Positions 9,389-18,010 of a stretch of DNA of 64,000 nt are shown here, in pieces. The DNA lies in NCBI GenBank assembly GCA_023402845.1, contig JAEYFP010000008.1:62001-126000 (forward strand), in the 5' to 3' direction. The notes beneath the pieces were generated by a model. It was not told where the DNA came from. It worked only from the letters and a program-made list of their open reading frames with translations, and made no database searches. The translations under genes were made by a program, and so were the position numbers. Origin of the DNA: Bacillota bacterium. Its GTDB lineage: Bacteria > Bacillota > Clostridia > Lachnospirales > Lachnospiraceae. Positions within the stretch are counted from its first letter, which is position 1. Each line of letters opens with the position of its first letter.

Positions 9389-10195
9389 TTAAATGCGGTG
9401 CGCCTTCGTGTAAGTGTAGATACCAAGCCTGTTATTCGTAATATACATAATTGGGGTCAGCAGTTTTTTTGCACCCGGAAGCAAATGCTTTAATTCATCG
9501 GTAAAATTAATGAGACCTTTTTGTTTCATAACAGGACAGAGCGCAACCACTTCGCTGCCATCCTTCACACCCCAGTTAAACTGCGCATTTGTCTTTTTTA
9601 ATGTATCGTGCATACCCGCTTTATTGACCAATCCTTTATAAAGCAGATCAAACTGCACCTCAAAGCTGTCAAAGCCGTTTGTCAATATGTATAAAAGCTC
9701 TTTTACCTCACTTTCTTTCAGATACATGAGCATACCTTCTGAAATAATCAATAATTGTTTCCCTTTTACCTCTATATCTTTTGTCCAGGTAGGGTCCAGG
9801 GCTGATTTTGCAATATCTTTTACGCGCTCATGCACTTCAAAAAACAGCTTCCTCTGAGCAATCACTTCCGGAAAATCCAGATTATACCACTGAATTTTTC
9901 CATTATCCACTCGTGAAAATCTGGTGTCGAGACCGCAGCCCACCGAAACAATCACGCAGTCCGGATTTTTACTGATAAATTTTCTAACCTGTTCATCCAT
10001 AATTTTTGTTCTTGCCAAAACACCATAATAAGACATGAGTCCACTATCAAATTTTTTAAAATCATAATCGATTTTTTTCATCATTTCAGCGGCTTTTTTG
10101 TCATTGATTACAGGAGCGCTGCTCATTGCGTCCTTTGCCCTGACATAAAGTGTAATCAGAAGTGTTTCCATAACTCCATTCAATTTGACAGACAT
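9389..10195 (-). CDS. Class I SAM-dependent methyltransferase of the LCMT family (COG3315)
   Basis: A 268-residue enzyme of the leucine carboxyl methyltransferase-like family, which transfers a methyl group from S-adenosylmethionine to a carboxyl or other oxygen. The SAM-binding loop VSVGCGLDTRFSRVD (near residue 83) is the family hallmark, followed by WYNLDFPEVIAQRK. Bacterial members often modify small molecules. It has its own strong promoter with a metal-type box, and precedes the AraC gene by 106 bp. Its substrate is unknown; methylation of a metal-binding compound is an inference from context only. Confidence 0.85.
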   Translation of the reverse strand: MSVKLNGVMETLLITLYVRAKDAMSSAPVINDKKAAEMMKKIDYDFKKFDSGLMSYYGVLARTKIMDEQVRKFISKNPDCVIVSVGCGLDTRFSRVDNGKIQWYNLDFPEVIAQRKLFFEVHERVKDIAKSALDPTWTKDIEVKGKQLLIISEGMLMYLKESEVKELLYILTNGFDSFEVQFDLLYKGLVNKAGMHDTLKKTNAQFNWGVKDGSEVVALCPVMKQKGLINFTDELKHLLPGAKKLLTPIMYITNNRLGIYTYTKAHRI

Positions 10196-10224
10196 CTTCC
10201 ATCTCCTTCCTTATTCCCCATATA

Positions 10225-10240
10225 GTTAGCCACGGCTAAC
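10225..10240. promoter_or_regulatory. Putative metal-regulator box 2 (GTTAG-N6-CTAAC)
   Basis: GTTAGCCACGGCTAAC is symmetric at 14 of 16 positions. It lies 11 bp downstream of the -10 element of the methyltransferase promoter, the same placement as the boxes at 8184 and 40803. Confidence 0.6.
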
Positions 10241-10251
10241 CCATGCTGTTA

Positions 10252-10280
10252 ACTATACACTTCGTGTTATCTGCTGTCAA
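10252..10280 (-). promoter_or_regulatory. Promoter of the methyltransferase gene
   Basis: On the minus strand TTGACA (10280-10275) is followed after 17 bp by TATAGT (10257-10252), a near-consensus sigma-A promoter. A repressor bound to the box just downstream would block it. Confidence 0.75.
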
Positions 10281-10405
10281 GGCTTCCAATCCGATTTCAC
10301 CCACCAAAATACGGTTTTCTCACCTTGTCATATCGATTGTTTTTTTATATACTTGTTTTGAAACAACTAACAGACATTTTTGATTGTTACGAAAAGGAGT
10401 ATCTG

Positions 10406-11203
10406 ATGCAGACAAATTTATTGGAACAAATTAAGGAGATTGTATGTGCCGCAGGGGAATTAATTCGGGATATTGATGAAATTACAGAATTAAAACATAA
10501 AGAAGGTCCTGCAAACTTCGTTACAAAATATGACTCGATGGTTCAGGCCTATTTAATCAAGCATTTGTCTGCTGTTCTGCCCGAAGCGTCCTTTCTCGGT
10601 GAAGAGGATGGGCTGTCGGAGCGGACGGTCGGCGATGGATATACATTTATCATTGATCCTATCGACGGTACTACGAATTTTATTTGCGGATTTCTATTCA
10701 GTGCTATTTCCGTAGGTCTGTCCTATCAACAGCAGACCGTACTCAGTGTTGTGTATAATCCGTTCCGCCAGGAGCTGTTCTATGCGCAAAGGGGCAAAGG
10801 GGCATTTTTAAACGGCAAACGGCTTACCATGCAGGAGCGTCCTCTTTCACAGGGTGTCGTCTACTTTGACGCAACACCGTACAACCCTGAGCTGCGGGAT
10901 GCTTCCTTCGCTCTCGCAAAGGAGGTTACCTATCATACAATGGACCTACGAGAACTTGGAAGTGCAGCACTCGGCATCTGCTATGTAGCCTGCAACCGCT
11001 GTGTCGCCTATGTATCTCCACGACTTTCTGTATGGGATTATGCGGGTGCATCTCTCATCGTAGAAGAGGCCGGCGGCATCCTTTCCGACTTGAGCGGACG
11101 GAATCTAAATCTGCGCGCAAAAACAACCGTTCTCGCCTCTACCTTAAGCGGGAAAAAAAGGCTTCTGGAGCTTGCGGAGACTTATGCGGATGCATTTATT
11201 TAA
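10406..11203 (+). CDS. Inositol monophosphatase family protein (SuhB-like)
   Basis: A 265-residue Mg-dependent phosphatase of the inositol monophosphatase superfamily. The metal-binding motifs are all present: GEED (near residue 66), DPIDGTTNF (near 87) and WDYAGASLIVEEAGG (near 212). The start is ATG 10406, after AAAGGAG; an in-frame TTG further upstream lacks a site. It points toward the two-component genes and may act on a phosphorylated sugar or inositol brought in by the importer at 13878-17851, but it could equally be a housekeeping SuhB. Confidence 0.88.
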   Translation: MQTNLLEQIKEIVCAAGELIRDIDEITELKHKEGPANFVTKYDSMVQAYLIKHLSAVLPEASFLGEEDGLSERTVGDGYTFIIDPIDGTTNFICGFLFSAISVGLSYQQQTVLSVVYNPFRQELFYAQRGKGAFLNGKRLTMQERPLSQGVVYFDATPYNPELRDASFALAKEVTYHTMDLRELGSAALGICYVACNRCVAYVSPRLSVWDYAGASLIVEEAGGILSDLSGRNLNLRAKTTVLASTLSGKKRLLELAETYADAFI

Positions 11204-11223
11204 GCAGCCGCATAAGACGATTC

Positions 11224-12018
11224 TCATAAAATCAAATTCAGCAGATTATCCGGCGCCAACTGATAACCATTGCGATACTCTGTAGGCTTGATTCCCACGA
11301 TTTTGCTGAATACCTTACTGAAATATTTTGAGTCCCCGTAACCGATCGTTCCGGCAATCTCATATACCTTTCTATCCGAATTTTCCAGCAGTTCAATTGC
11401 CGCCTTTACCCTGTAAAGCGTCAGAAAATCTAAAAACGTGTACTCCGTTTTATGCTTAAACAGTTTCCCGAGATAGCTTTCACTGATGTAGAGTTCTTCC
11501 GCTACACTCCGCATTGTGAGATCTTCCATATACCGTTGTTTCATAATTAAAAATGCTTTCTCCAAATATTTGTCACTCAGTGCATTTTTGATTTGCTCAT
11601 TTCTCCTGATCCGGTCTGCTGCAATTCGCCTTGACTCATTCTTCCTGCTTTTGACAGCCTCCACCGTTCTGAGAAGAATTTCTTCAAGCTCCGTGTCATC
11701 GATTGGCTTTAGCAGGTAGCCGCGTGCTCCAAGCCGGATTGCCTGCTTTGCATAAATAAAATCATCATAACCCGATAGGATGATAAATTCCGTGCATACT
11801 TTTCCTTGCAGACTCTCGACCATTTCCAGCCCCGACTTTTCAGGCATACGAATATCGGTAATAACAATATCCGGCTGTTCCTTCAAAATGAGTGCTTCAC
11901 CCGCCTTGCCGTCCGAAGACATCCCCACCAGCTTGCAGCCATACTTTCCCCAGTCAACCGTAAATTTAAGGCCTTCCCGAATCAACTGTTCATCTTCCAC
12001 TATGATTACCCGCACCAT
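11224..12018 (-). CDS. Two-component response regulator, AraC-type output (YesN-like)
   Basis: A 264-residue regulator. An N-terminal receiver domain has the acidic pair VEDE, the phosphoacceptor Asp in IVITDIRMPEKSG, and the Lys in LLKPID. A C-terminal AraC-type DNA-binding domain begins near MRSVAEELYISESYLGKLF. ATG 12018 is preceded by AGGAGGGGG, and the start overlaps the kinase end by 13 bp. Its targets are probably the importer operon just upstream. Confidence 0.92.
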   Translation of the reverse strand: MVRVIIVEDEQLIREGLKFTVDWGKYGCKLVGMSSDGKAGEALILKEQPDIVITDIRMPEKSGLEMVESLQGKVCTEFIILSGYDDFIYAKQAIRLGARGYLLKPIDDTELEEILLRTVEAVKSRKNESRRIAADRIRRNEQIKNALSDKYLEKAFLIMKQRYMEDLTMRSVAEELYISESYLGKLFKHKTEYTFLDFLTLYRVKAAIELLENSDRKVYEIAGTIGYGDSKYFSKVFSKIVGIKPTEYRNGYQLAPDNLLNLIL

Positions 12019-13793
12019 CCTGCATCCCCCTCCTGTTCTTCCGGATTGATTGTCTGTCCGGCATCTGTCCCCATCTGCGGCAGCCTGCGCAGTGTCAGCA
12101 TAATTTTCGTTCCGCTTCCCTTTATACTTTCCGCCTTCAATCCGCATTCCGCATCCCCATACAGCTTCGCCCTGCGATCGACATTGTTCAGGCCGATATG
12201 ATGGGTATTGTCCTGACGAAAGCGCAAGACTGTTTCCAGTTCCTCCTTCGTCATGCCCTCTCCGTTATCCTCAATCGTAAAGTAAAGATGACCGGTATCG
12301 CAATACGCTGAAATTCTCACGATACAATCCTTGATCTGTTTTGCAAAGCCATGTACCACCGCGTTTTCCACAATCGGCTGCAGGGTCAGCTTCGGAATCC
12401 GCTCCTCCATCATTTCCGGCTCCAGCACAAGCTCCAGGCATAACCTATCCCCATAATGCCGTTTCTGTATATTCATAAAAGACGATACAATTTCCAATTC
12501 ATAAGAAACCGGGACTAAATCGTCCTTTGTATTCATTACTTTTCGCAAAAGCCGCCCCAAATTGATCACGATGTCTGAGATTTCCGATTCCCGTCCAAGC
12601 TTTGCACTCCATTTGATTAAATCTAAAGTATTATATAGAAAATGCGGATTCATCTGCAAATTCAGAGAACGTGTCTCTGCAATCCAAAGACTGTGCTTTT
12701 CTTCATCAACATTTACCATCAGCATCTCAATTCGATCCGTCATCGAATTGAACGTCTCACCCAGCTGCCCGATTTCATCTTCTCTTACAACGTTGACTCT
12801 GGCTGAAAAATCACCTGATTTCACTTTAGACATTGTATCCTTTAATTCCTGCACCGGATATGCGATTGACCTTGCTGCAACGGTAGAAAGAGCAAGCCCC
12901 AGAAAAATAATTAGTATGATTCCCGGAATCAGCGTGCGCAGAATCGCATTAGCAATCATTTGCATTGCATCGGAAGGAAGCTCCTGAATCACATATAGCC
13001 CTGTACGAACACTATATTGGCACGCATAATTTTTCCAGATAATCGTTTCCGTATCCTGCTGCCGCAATTCATTTACAAGGCCATACTCTTTCGCCTTTCC
13101 AAGTCCCTCGAATGCAGTACCCTTGGAATGATAAATGATTGATCCGCTTTTATTCATAATCATCAGTTTCGTATTATAAATACTGCCGTATTCCGATACG
13201 ATATCATAGAGGGTATCCCATGGTATTTCCACAAGAAGGTAACCAAGCACCTCTTCTTTGTCACCCCGGTAGGCCTTTGCAAGGCAGATGCGATCCTTTC
13301 TATCCAGGACCGCATCCTTCGCTATTGCATAAATTCCGATTTCTCGCGTAGAATTGGCTTTTCTAAATACTCCCCAATTTTGATAACGGGATACCTTTTT
13401 CCTATTATTTTCTGCATTTGTTGAAATCCAAACATCCGAGTTCCTATCCACAATACTGATTTCCGCTTTATCGGGATAAGAATTTTTGATTAAATACAGC
13501 GTTCTTAGAATGTTCATTTCCAATTCTTCATCAGTCTTATGCAGAAAAAACCTGTGTATATCCGGTTCTCCCTCCAGATCATTAATAACACGGCTGTAAT
13601 CCAGCACAAGGGAATCCAACGCATGATTAATATTTTCTGTCGTCTTTTCCCCCTGTTCCTTCACATTTTTATTATAAATACGATAAAAAGTGAGGCTGAT
13701 GATTACGCTGATAATTACTGCCAATGCAAAGCTTGATATAAAAAAGGTAATAAATATCCGTTCCACATAACTTTTCTTAATGCGCCTTATCAT
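12006..13793 (-). CDS. Sensor histidine kinase (YesM/LytS-like)
   Basis: A 595-residue membrane sensor. It has two membrane segments (about residues 12-36 and 280-305) flanking an extracellular sensor, a HAMP region (~300-352), the His_kinase motif MNPHFLYNTLD with the phosphoacceptor His, and an ATPase domain with NAVVHGF and IEDNGEGM. An ATG five codons upstream is part of the GGGAGGGG ribosome-binding site, so ATG 13793 is the start. YesM/YesN pairs usually respond to sugars and control nearby ABC importers. Confidence 0.92.
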   Translation of the reverse strand: MIRRIKKSYVERIFITFFISSFALAVIISVIISLTFYRIYNKNVKEQGEKTTENINHALDSLVLDYSRVINDLEGEPDIHRFFLHKTDEELEMNILRTLYLIKNSYPDKAEISIVDRNSDVWISTNAENNRKKVSRYQNWGVFRKANSTREIGIYAIAKDAVLDRKDRICLAKAYRGDKEEVLGYLLVEIPWDTLYDIVSEYGSIYNTKLMIMNKSGSIIYHSKGTAFEGLGKAKEYGLVNELRQQDTETIIWKNYACQYSVRTGLYVIQELPSDAMQMIANAILRTLIPGIILIIFLGLALSTVAARSIAYPVQELKDTMSKVKSGDFSARVNVVREDEIGQLGETFNSMTDRIEMLMVNVDEEKHSLWIAETRSLNLQMNPHFLYNTLDLIKWSAKLGRESEISDIVINLGRLLRKVMNTKDDLVPVSYELEIVSSFMNIQKRHYGDRLCLELVLEPEMMEERIPKLTLQPIVENAVVHGFAKQIKDCIVRISAYCDTGHLYFTIEDNGEGMTKEELETVLRFRQDNTHHIGLNNVDRRAKLYGDAECGLKAESIKGSGTKIMLTLRRLPQMGTDAGQTINPEEQEGDAGWCG

Positions 13794-13877
13794 GCTTTCC
13801 CCTCCCATGACTCAATCCCATTATACACGAAAAATTTATTTTCTACCGCACAGATTGATCATAAACAGGAACAGGGG

Positions 13878-15560
13878 TTAAACAATGCTCTTCCCGCCCG
13901 ATATTTTATTGAATACCGCCAGACAGAGTATCGTAGTCAGCGTCAAAATTGTTGACAGTGCCGCCGCTTGTCCGTATGCGTCATTATTGACACAGTTGAA
14001 AATTGCAACGGAAATTGTAACGGTTTTACCTGTATACAAAATTAACGTCGCACTCAACGTATTGATTACGCTGACAAGACTCAACACTGCGCCGGATATC
14101 AGACCGGGCATCATTAAATGTACTGTTGTCTTGAAAAATGTCTTCATCGGCGGAACTCCAAGACTGATGGAAGCTTCTTCAACCGAGCGGTCAATCTGAT
14201 ACAGAATGCCGACACTCGAACGCATCGTATAGGGAAGTTTTCTGATGACAAAAGAGATAATAATAATCCACATGGATCCGGTCAGCAAAAACGGCCTCTG
14301 ATTAAAAGCAACCGTCAAGCAAATGCCAAGCACCGCTCCCGGAATAACATACGGGAACATCAGCAGCATATCAATCAGATTTGAGCCAAGACTCTTTCTT
14401 CTGACAATCAGGTATGCCCCGATTAAGCTTAAAAACACAATAATCACCAGTGCAATGAACGCCATCAAAAATGTGTTCGTAATTGCATCCGACAGCCTGT
14501 TCATCACCGCTTTATAGCTGTCCAGGCTGAACCCCCTTACAAAAATCGGACCCTTTGTTTTTAAGAACGACTGAATCGTCACAGTAATCTGAGGAAGCAC
14601 AGAAAGGAAAGAAACAATAAACACTACAACACTTGCCAGTATTTTTTTTCCTGTTGATAATTCTACCTTTGCAGGAGGTCTTAAGCTCGTCATATGATAG
14701 CTTCTCCTATCTACCACCTGTTTTTGCACAAATAACACTCCAAGCGCAATTAAAATAATTACAACACTCAGTGCACTTGCAAAGCCGGTATCCGTCCCGA
14801 CTTCATTCAAAAATTCTTTATAGATAATAACCGGCAGTGTTGTATAACCTTCACCAATTAGCCTCGGCGTTCCAAAGTCCGCAAGTGCTGTCATAAATAC
14901 CATGAGTGCGGAAGATAAAATCGTTGGCATAATAACCGGAAACGTAACTTTAAAAATCCGCTTGATTCCGGAAACACCAAGATTTTCACTAGCCTCCTCC
15001 AGTGAGGAGTCAATACTGCTCAGCGCACCGGACACATATAAGTAAACCATCGGATACAGCTTTAATGTGAAAACAAGTACGATTCCTCTGAATCCATAGA
15101 TTTCCCCGAGCTCAATACCGACTGTAGCCAGCAGCTTTGTAATAAAACCGGCGCGTCCCAATAGTGTAATCCATGCATAGGCTCCAATAAACGGAGGTGA
15201 GAGCATAGATAATACAATCATGATATAAATAATTTTCTTTAGATATAAGTGATAACGGCTGCCGATATAAGCAAGCGGGACGCCTACCGCCGTCGCCAAT
15301 ATTGTAACAAGTGTGCTGATTAACAAGCTGTGCATCAGCGCTTCCTGATAATACTTTTTTTGAAAAAATTTAATATAATTAGCAAGGGTAAATGCATTTG
15401 TTTCTTGATTCTGAAAGCTTTGTATAATTAATTTGAAAAATGGGTATACAATAAAAATCAGACAAAGAATAATAATGATCAGACCCGTGATTACCCAGAA
15501 ATCGACCTTATCTAAATGCAATTTTTCATAAATTTTTTTCTTATTTGCTTTTCTTTCCAT
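13878..15560 (-). CDS. ABC transporter permease, double domain (AfuB/FbpB-like)
   Basis: A 560-residue membrane protein made of two fused BPD-type permease halves, each of six helices with its own EAA loop (SEDLGVSG-like at ~195 and EEASISLGVPPMKTFF at ~470). This double layout is typical of ferric-iron (FbpB), AfuB and related importers. It lies 24 bp after the ATPase gene in one operon with the binding protein. AfuB-type importers carry sugar phosphates, so iron should not be assumed. Confidence 0.9.
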   Translation of the reverse strand: MERKANKKKIYEKLHLDKVDFWVITGLIIIILCLIFIVYPFFKLIIQSFQNQETNAFTLANYIKFFQKKYYQEALMHSLLISTLVTILATAVGVPLAYIGSRYHLYLKKIIYIMIVLSMLSPPFIGAYAWITLLGRAGFITKLLATVGIELGEIYGFRGIVLVFTLKLYPMVYLYVSGALSSIDSSLEEASENLGVSGIKRIFKVTFPVIMPTILSSALMVFMTALADFGTPRLIGEGYTTLPVIIYKEFLNEVGTDTGFASALSVVIILIALGVLFVQKQVVDRRSYHMTSLRPPAKVELSTGKKILASVVVFIVSFLSVLPQITVTIQSFLKTKGPIFVRGFSLDSYKAVMNRLSDAITNTFLMAFIALVIIVFLSLIGAYLIVRRKSLGSNLIDMLLMFPYVIPGAVLGICLTVAFNQRPFLLTGSMWIIIISFVIRKLPYTMRSSVGILYQIDRSVEEASISLGVPPMKTFFKTTVHLMMPGLISGAVLSLVSVINTLSATLILYTGKTVTISVAIFNCVNNDAYGQAAALSTILTLTTILCLAVFNKISGGKSIV

Positions 15561-15584
15561 AATTACATCCTTTCAATCATAAAA

Positions 15585-16661
15585 CTAATATTTCATGATG
15601 GACTTTTCTGTTTTGGCATCAAACACGCTGATTCTTTTTTCAAAAATCTGCAGTGATACTTTATCACCGATTTGTCTGATATGATCCAGCTTATCTGTAT
15701 ATTCATTCAGTTCCAACAGCGGACCGTGATCGAGTTGAATTTCGTAGTTCATATAATCACCAAGAAAAGTGGAAAGAGTAACTGTTCCGGTCAGCTCACC
15801 CTCCTGCACATCTGTAAGTGCCATATATTCCGGTCTGACAGCAACTTTTACATTACCCCTGAAATTAGAATCAATATTCAGCTTCACTTTCTTTTGATTT
15901 AAAATTATCACTTCTCCATCTGCTGCAAATGCATCCAGGAAACCTGAAGTACCGATAAAATTTGCAACAAACATATTGGCTGGTCTTGTATAAATTTCCT
16001 TAGGTTCTCCAAGCTGCTCGACCTTTCCGTCATGTATAATCGCAATCCTGTCGGAAATGGACAATGCTTCTTCCTGGTCATGCGTCACATAAATCGTTGT
16101 GATATTCAATTTTTTTTGAATTTTTTTAATTCCCGTGCGCATTGTTACACGCAGTTTGGCATCAAGATTACAAAGCGGCTCATCCATCAGCAGTACGTCA
16201 GGATGGATGACTATTGCCCTTGCTAACGCAACTCTCTGCTGCTGCCCGCCTGACAGCTGACTCGGCATGCGATCCTTCAGATTCTCAATCTGCATCATCT
16301 TCATTGCTTCCATTGTCCTGTCTTCCAGTTCTTTGCCCTTAATCTTTCTCGCCTTCAATCCATATGCCACATTGTCCTGTACGGTCATATGAGGAAATAT
16401 TGCGTAGTTCTGAAATACCATTCCAATATTTCTTTTATCTGCCGGAATATCATTGATTAACTTATCATTAAAAAAAATATTTCCTGCGTCAATCTTATTA
16501 AATCCTGCAATCATTCTAAGTAATGTGGTCTTTCCACAGCCAGATGGTCCAAGCAAAGTGAAAAATTCTCCCTCTTTTATATTTAAATCAATATGATCAC
16601 ATGCCCTGAAATCTCCATAAAGCTTTGTGGCTCCGTCTATTTTTACGCTTTGACTTGCCAT
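15585..16661 (-). CDS. ABC transporter ATP-binding protein (AfuC/FbpC/PotA-like)
   Basis: A 358-residue ATPase with Walker A GPSGCGKTT, signature LSGGQQQR, Walker B VLLMDEP and VTHDQEEA switch. The C-terminal ~110 residues form a TOBE-type domain, as in FbpC, PotA and MalK. It is the middle gene of a binding protein-ATPase-permease operon. Confidence 0.92.
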   Translation of the reverse strand: MASQSVKIDGATKLYGDFRACDHIDLNIKEGEFFTLLGPSGCGKTTLLRMIAGFNKIDAGNIFFNDKLINDIPADKRNIGMVFQNYAIFPHMTVQDNVAYGLKARKIKGKELEDRTMEAMKMMQIENLKDRMPSQLSGGQQQRVALARAIVIHPDVLLMDEPLCNLDAKLRVTMRTGIKKIQKKLNITTIYVTHDQEEALSISDRIAIIHDGKVEQLGEPKEIYTRPANMFVANFIGTSGFLDAFAADGEVIILNQKKVKLNIDSNFRGNVKVAVRPEYMALTDVQEGELTGTVTLSTFLGDYMNYEIQLDHGPLLELNEYTDKLDHIRQIGDKVSLQIFEKRISVFDAKTEKSIMKY

Positions 16662-16747
16662 ATTCTCATCCTCTCCGGCTATTTTGCCCTTTCATCAAGA
16701 AGGATGGGGATTTCTCTCCATCCTTCGGTCAATGTTCTTCCCAATCT

Positions 16748-17851
16748 CTACTGGGTAACATAATCCTTCCAATTATTATTGAATTCTTCCACATGAGAAG
16801 ATGTCCAGTCAATATTCATATTTACAAAACTAATATTTTCCCACGCTTCCATTGTTTCGGGATCCGCAACATCCACCCTGACAGAACGGCGGCTTAATTC
16901 ACCTAACTGAGACTGTACTTCCTTGCTTGAGAGATAATCAATAAATTTCTGCGCGCTTGCAGGATTCTTACAGTCCTTTACAATTGCACAGCCTGATGGG
17001 CTGGAGGACGTTCCATCAGCAGGATAAACGATCTGGAGCGTTGCACCAGACTCCATATAACGTAAGGCTGCTTCCTCATAAGTCAGTCCAACCATATATT
17101 CGCCATCCGCTACTCCCTTATAAACACCTGAGGAAGAGTCAAGTACTTTTCCGTCAAGGTTCTGAACCAATTGTTCAATAAATTCATAGCCTTTTCCGTC
17201 ATCCGTACCATAGGCGAGCATAATTGCCATCATACAGGCGAATGAAGAGGAAGAAGAGGTTGGATCAGCACATGCAATCTGTCCCTTATATTTTTCATCA
17301 AGCAAATCGGCCCATTTTGTCGGTGCATCTGCTTCCTCCACAAGCTCCGTATTATAAACCATAACCATCGGTCCCATATCAAAGCCCGTATAATACCCAT
17401 TCGGATCGATTGCCTCCTCCTTCAGATCGTCTACTGTGGAAGGAGAATACTGCTGCAATAAATCCTGATTTGCCCGGTAAGTATCAATTACGCCGCCCCA
17501 TACGACATCCCCCTGCGGATTGGCTGCTTCTGCCTTGATTCTGGCAAATAATGAGGAGGTGCCGTCCTGTACCAAATTGACAGTAATACCAGTTTGATCC
17601 TCAAATTCCTGTATAATCGGATCTGCCCAGTCTGTTGAATTTGAATAGTACAGAGTCAGTTCCCCGGTTTCCTCTGCTTCCGGTGCTTCTGTCTCAGTCG
17701 AGGCAGCCTCCGCCGGTTCCTCTGCTTTTTTTTCATCCGTCTTAGCTGATTGTGTGTCCTGTGCTGTTGCAGCTGTCTGAGAGCCGCAGCCCGCCAGTGC
17801 GGTAATCGTTAACGCGCCTGCCAAAACAATTGATACCAATTTCTTTTTCAT
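16748..17851 (-). CDS. ABC transporter substrate-binding lipoprotein (AfuA/FbpA-like)
   Basis: A 367-residue lipoprotein: KKKLV, hydrophobic core, lipobox LAGCG, a Glu/Ala-rich linker to residue ~60, then a SBP_bac-type domain (ELTLYYSNSTDWADPIIQEF). Ser/Thr-rich loops DPTSSSSSFA and DGTSSSPSG could hold a phosphate or other anion. I do not see the adjacent Tyr-Tyr pair used for iron by FbpA proteins, and no metal box lies upstream, both of which argue for a substrate such as a sugar phosphate. First gene of its operon. Confidence 0.88.
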   Translation of the reverse strand: MKKKLVSIVLAGALTITALAGCGSQTAATAQDTQSAKTDEKKAEEPAEAASTETEAPEAEETGELTLYYSNSTDWADPIIQEFEDQTGITVNLVQDGTSSLFARIKAEAANPQGDVVWGGVIDTYRANQDLLQQYSPSTVDDLKEEAIDPNGYYTGFDMGPMVMVYNTELVEEADAPTKWADLLDEKYKGQIACADPTSSSSSFACMMAIMLAYGTDDGKGYEFIEQLVQNLDGKVLDSSSGVYKGVADGEYMVGLTYEEAALRYMESGATLQIVYPADGTSSSPSGCAIVKDCKNPASAQKFIDYLSSKEVQSQLGELSRRSVRVDVADPETMEAWENISFVNMNIDWTSSHVEEFNNNWKDYVTQ

Positions 17852-17951
17852 ATCGATCCCTCTTTCTGTAAATTAGTTTGTTTGTTACTTTTGCTCACTT
17901 TTCATTAATATATTATGATTTCTTTGTGCATGTTTCAATGCGTTAAACACG

Positions 17952-17985
17952 TAAAAAAGGTGTACAAAATCGTACACCCTTACTT
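17952..17985. terminator. Bidirectional intrinsic terminator after pyrF
   Basis: GGTGTAC (17959-17965) pairs with GTACACC (17972-17978) across a 6-nt loop. An A-run before and a T-run after make it usable in both directions; pyrF reads into it on the minus strand. Confidence 0.8.
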
Positions 17986-18010
17986 TTTAGCGTATTAAAT
18001 CTAATATGTT

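Noticed and set aside
13878..17851. Naming the importer a ferric iron transporter
   Set aside because: No metal box is upstream and the binding protein lacks an evident Tyr pair; AfuABC sugar-phosphate transporters share the same architecture.
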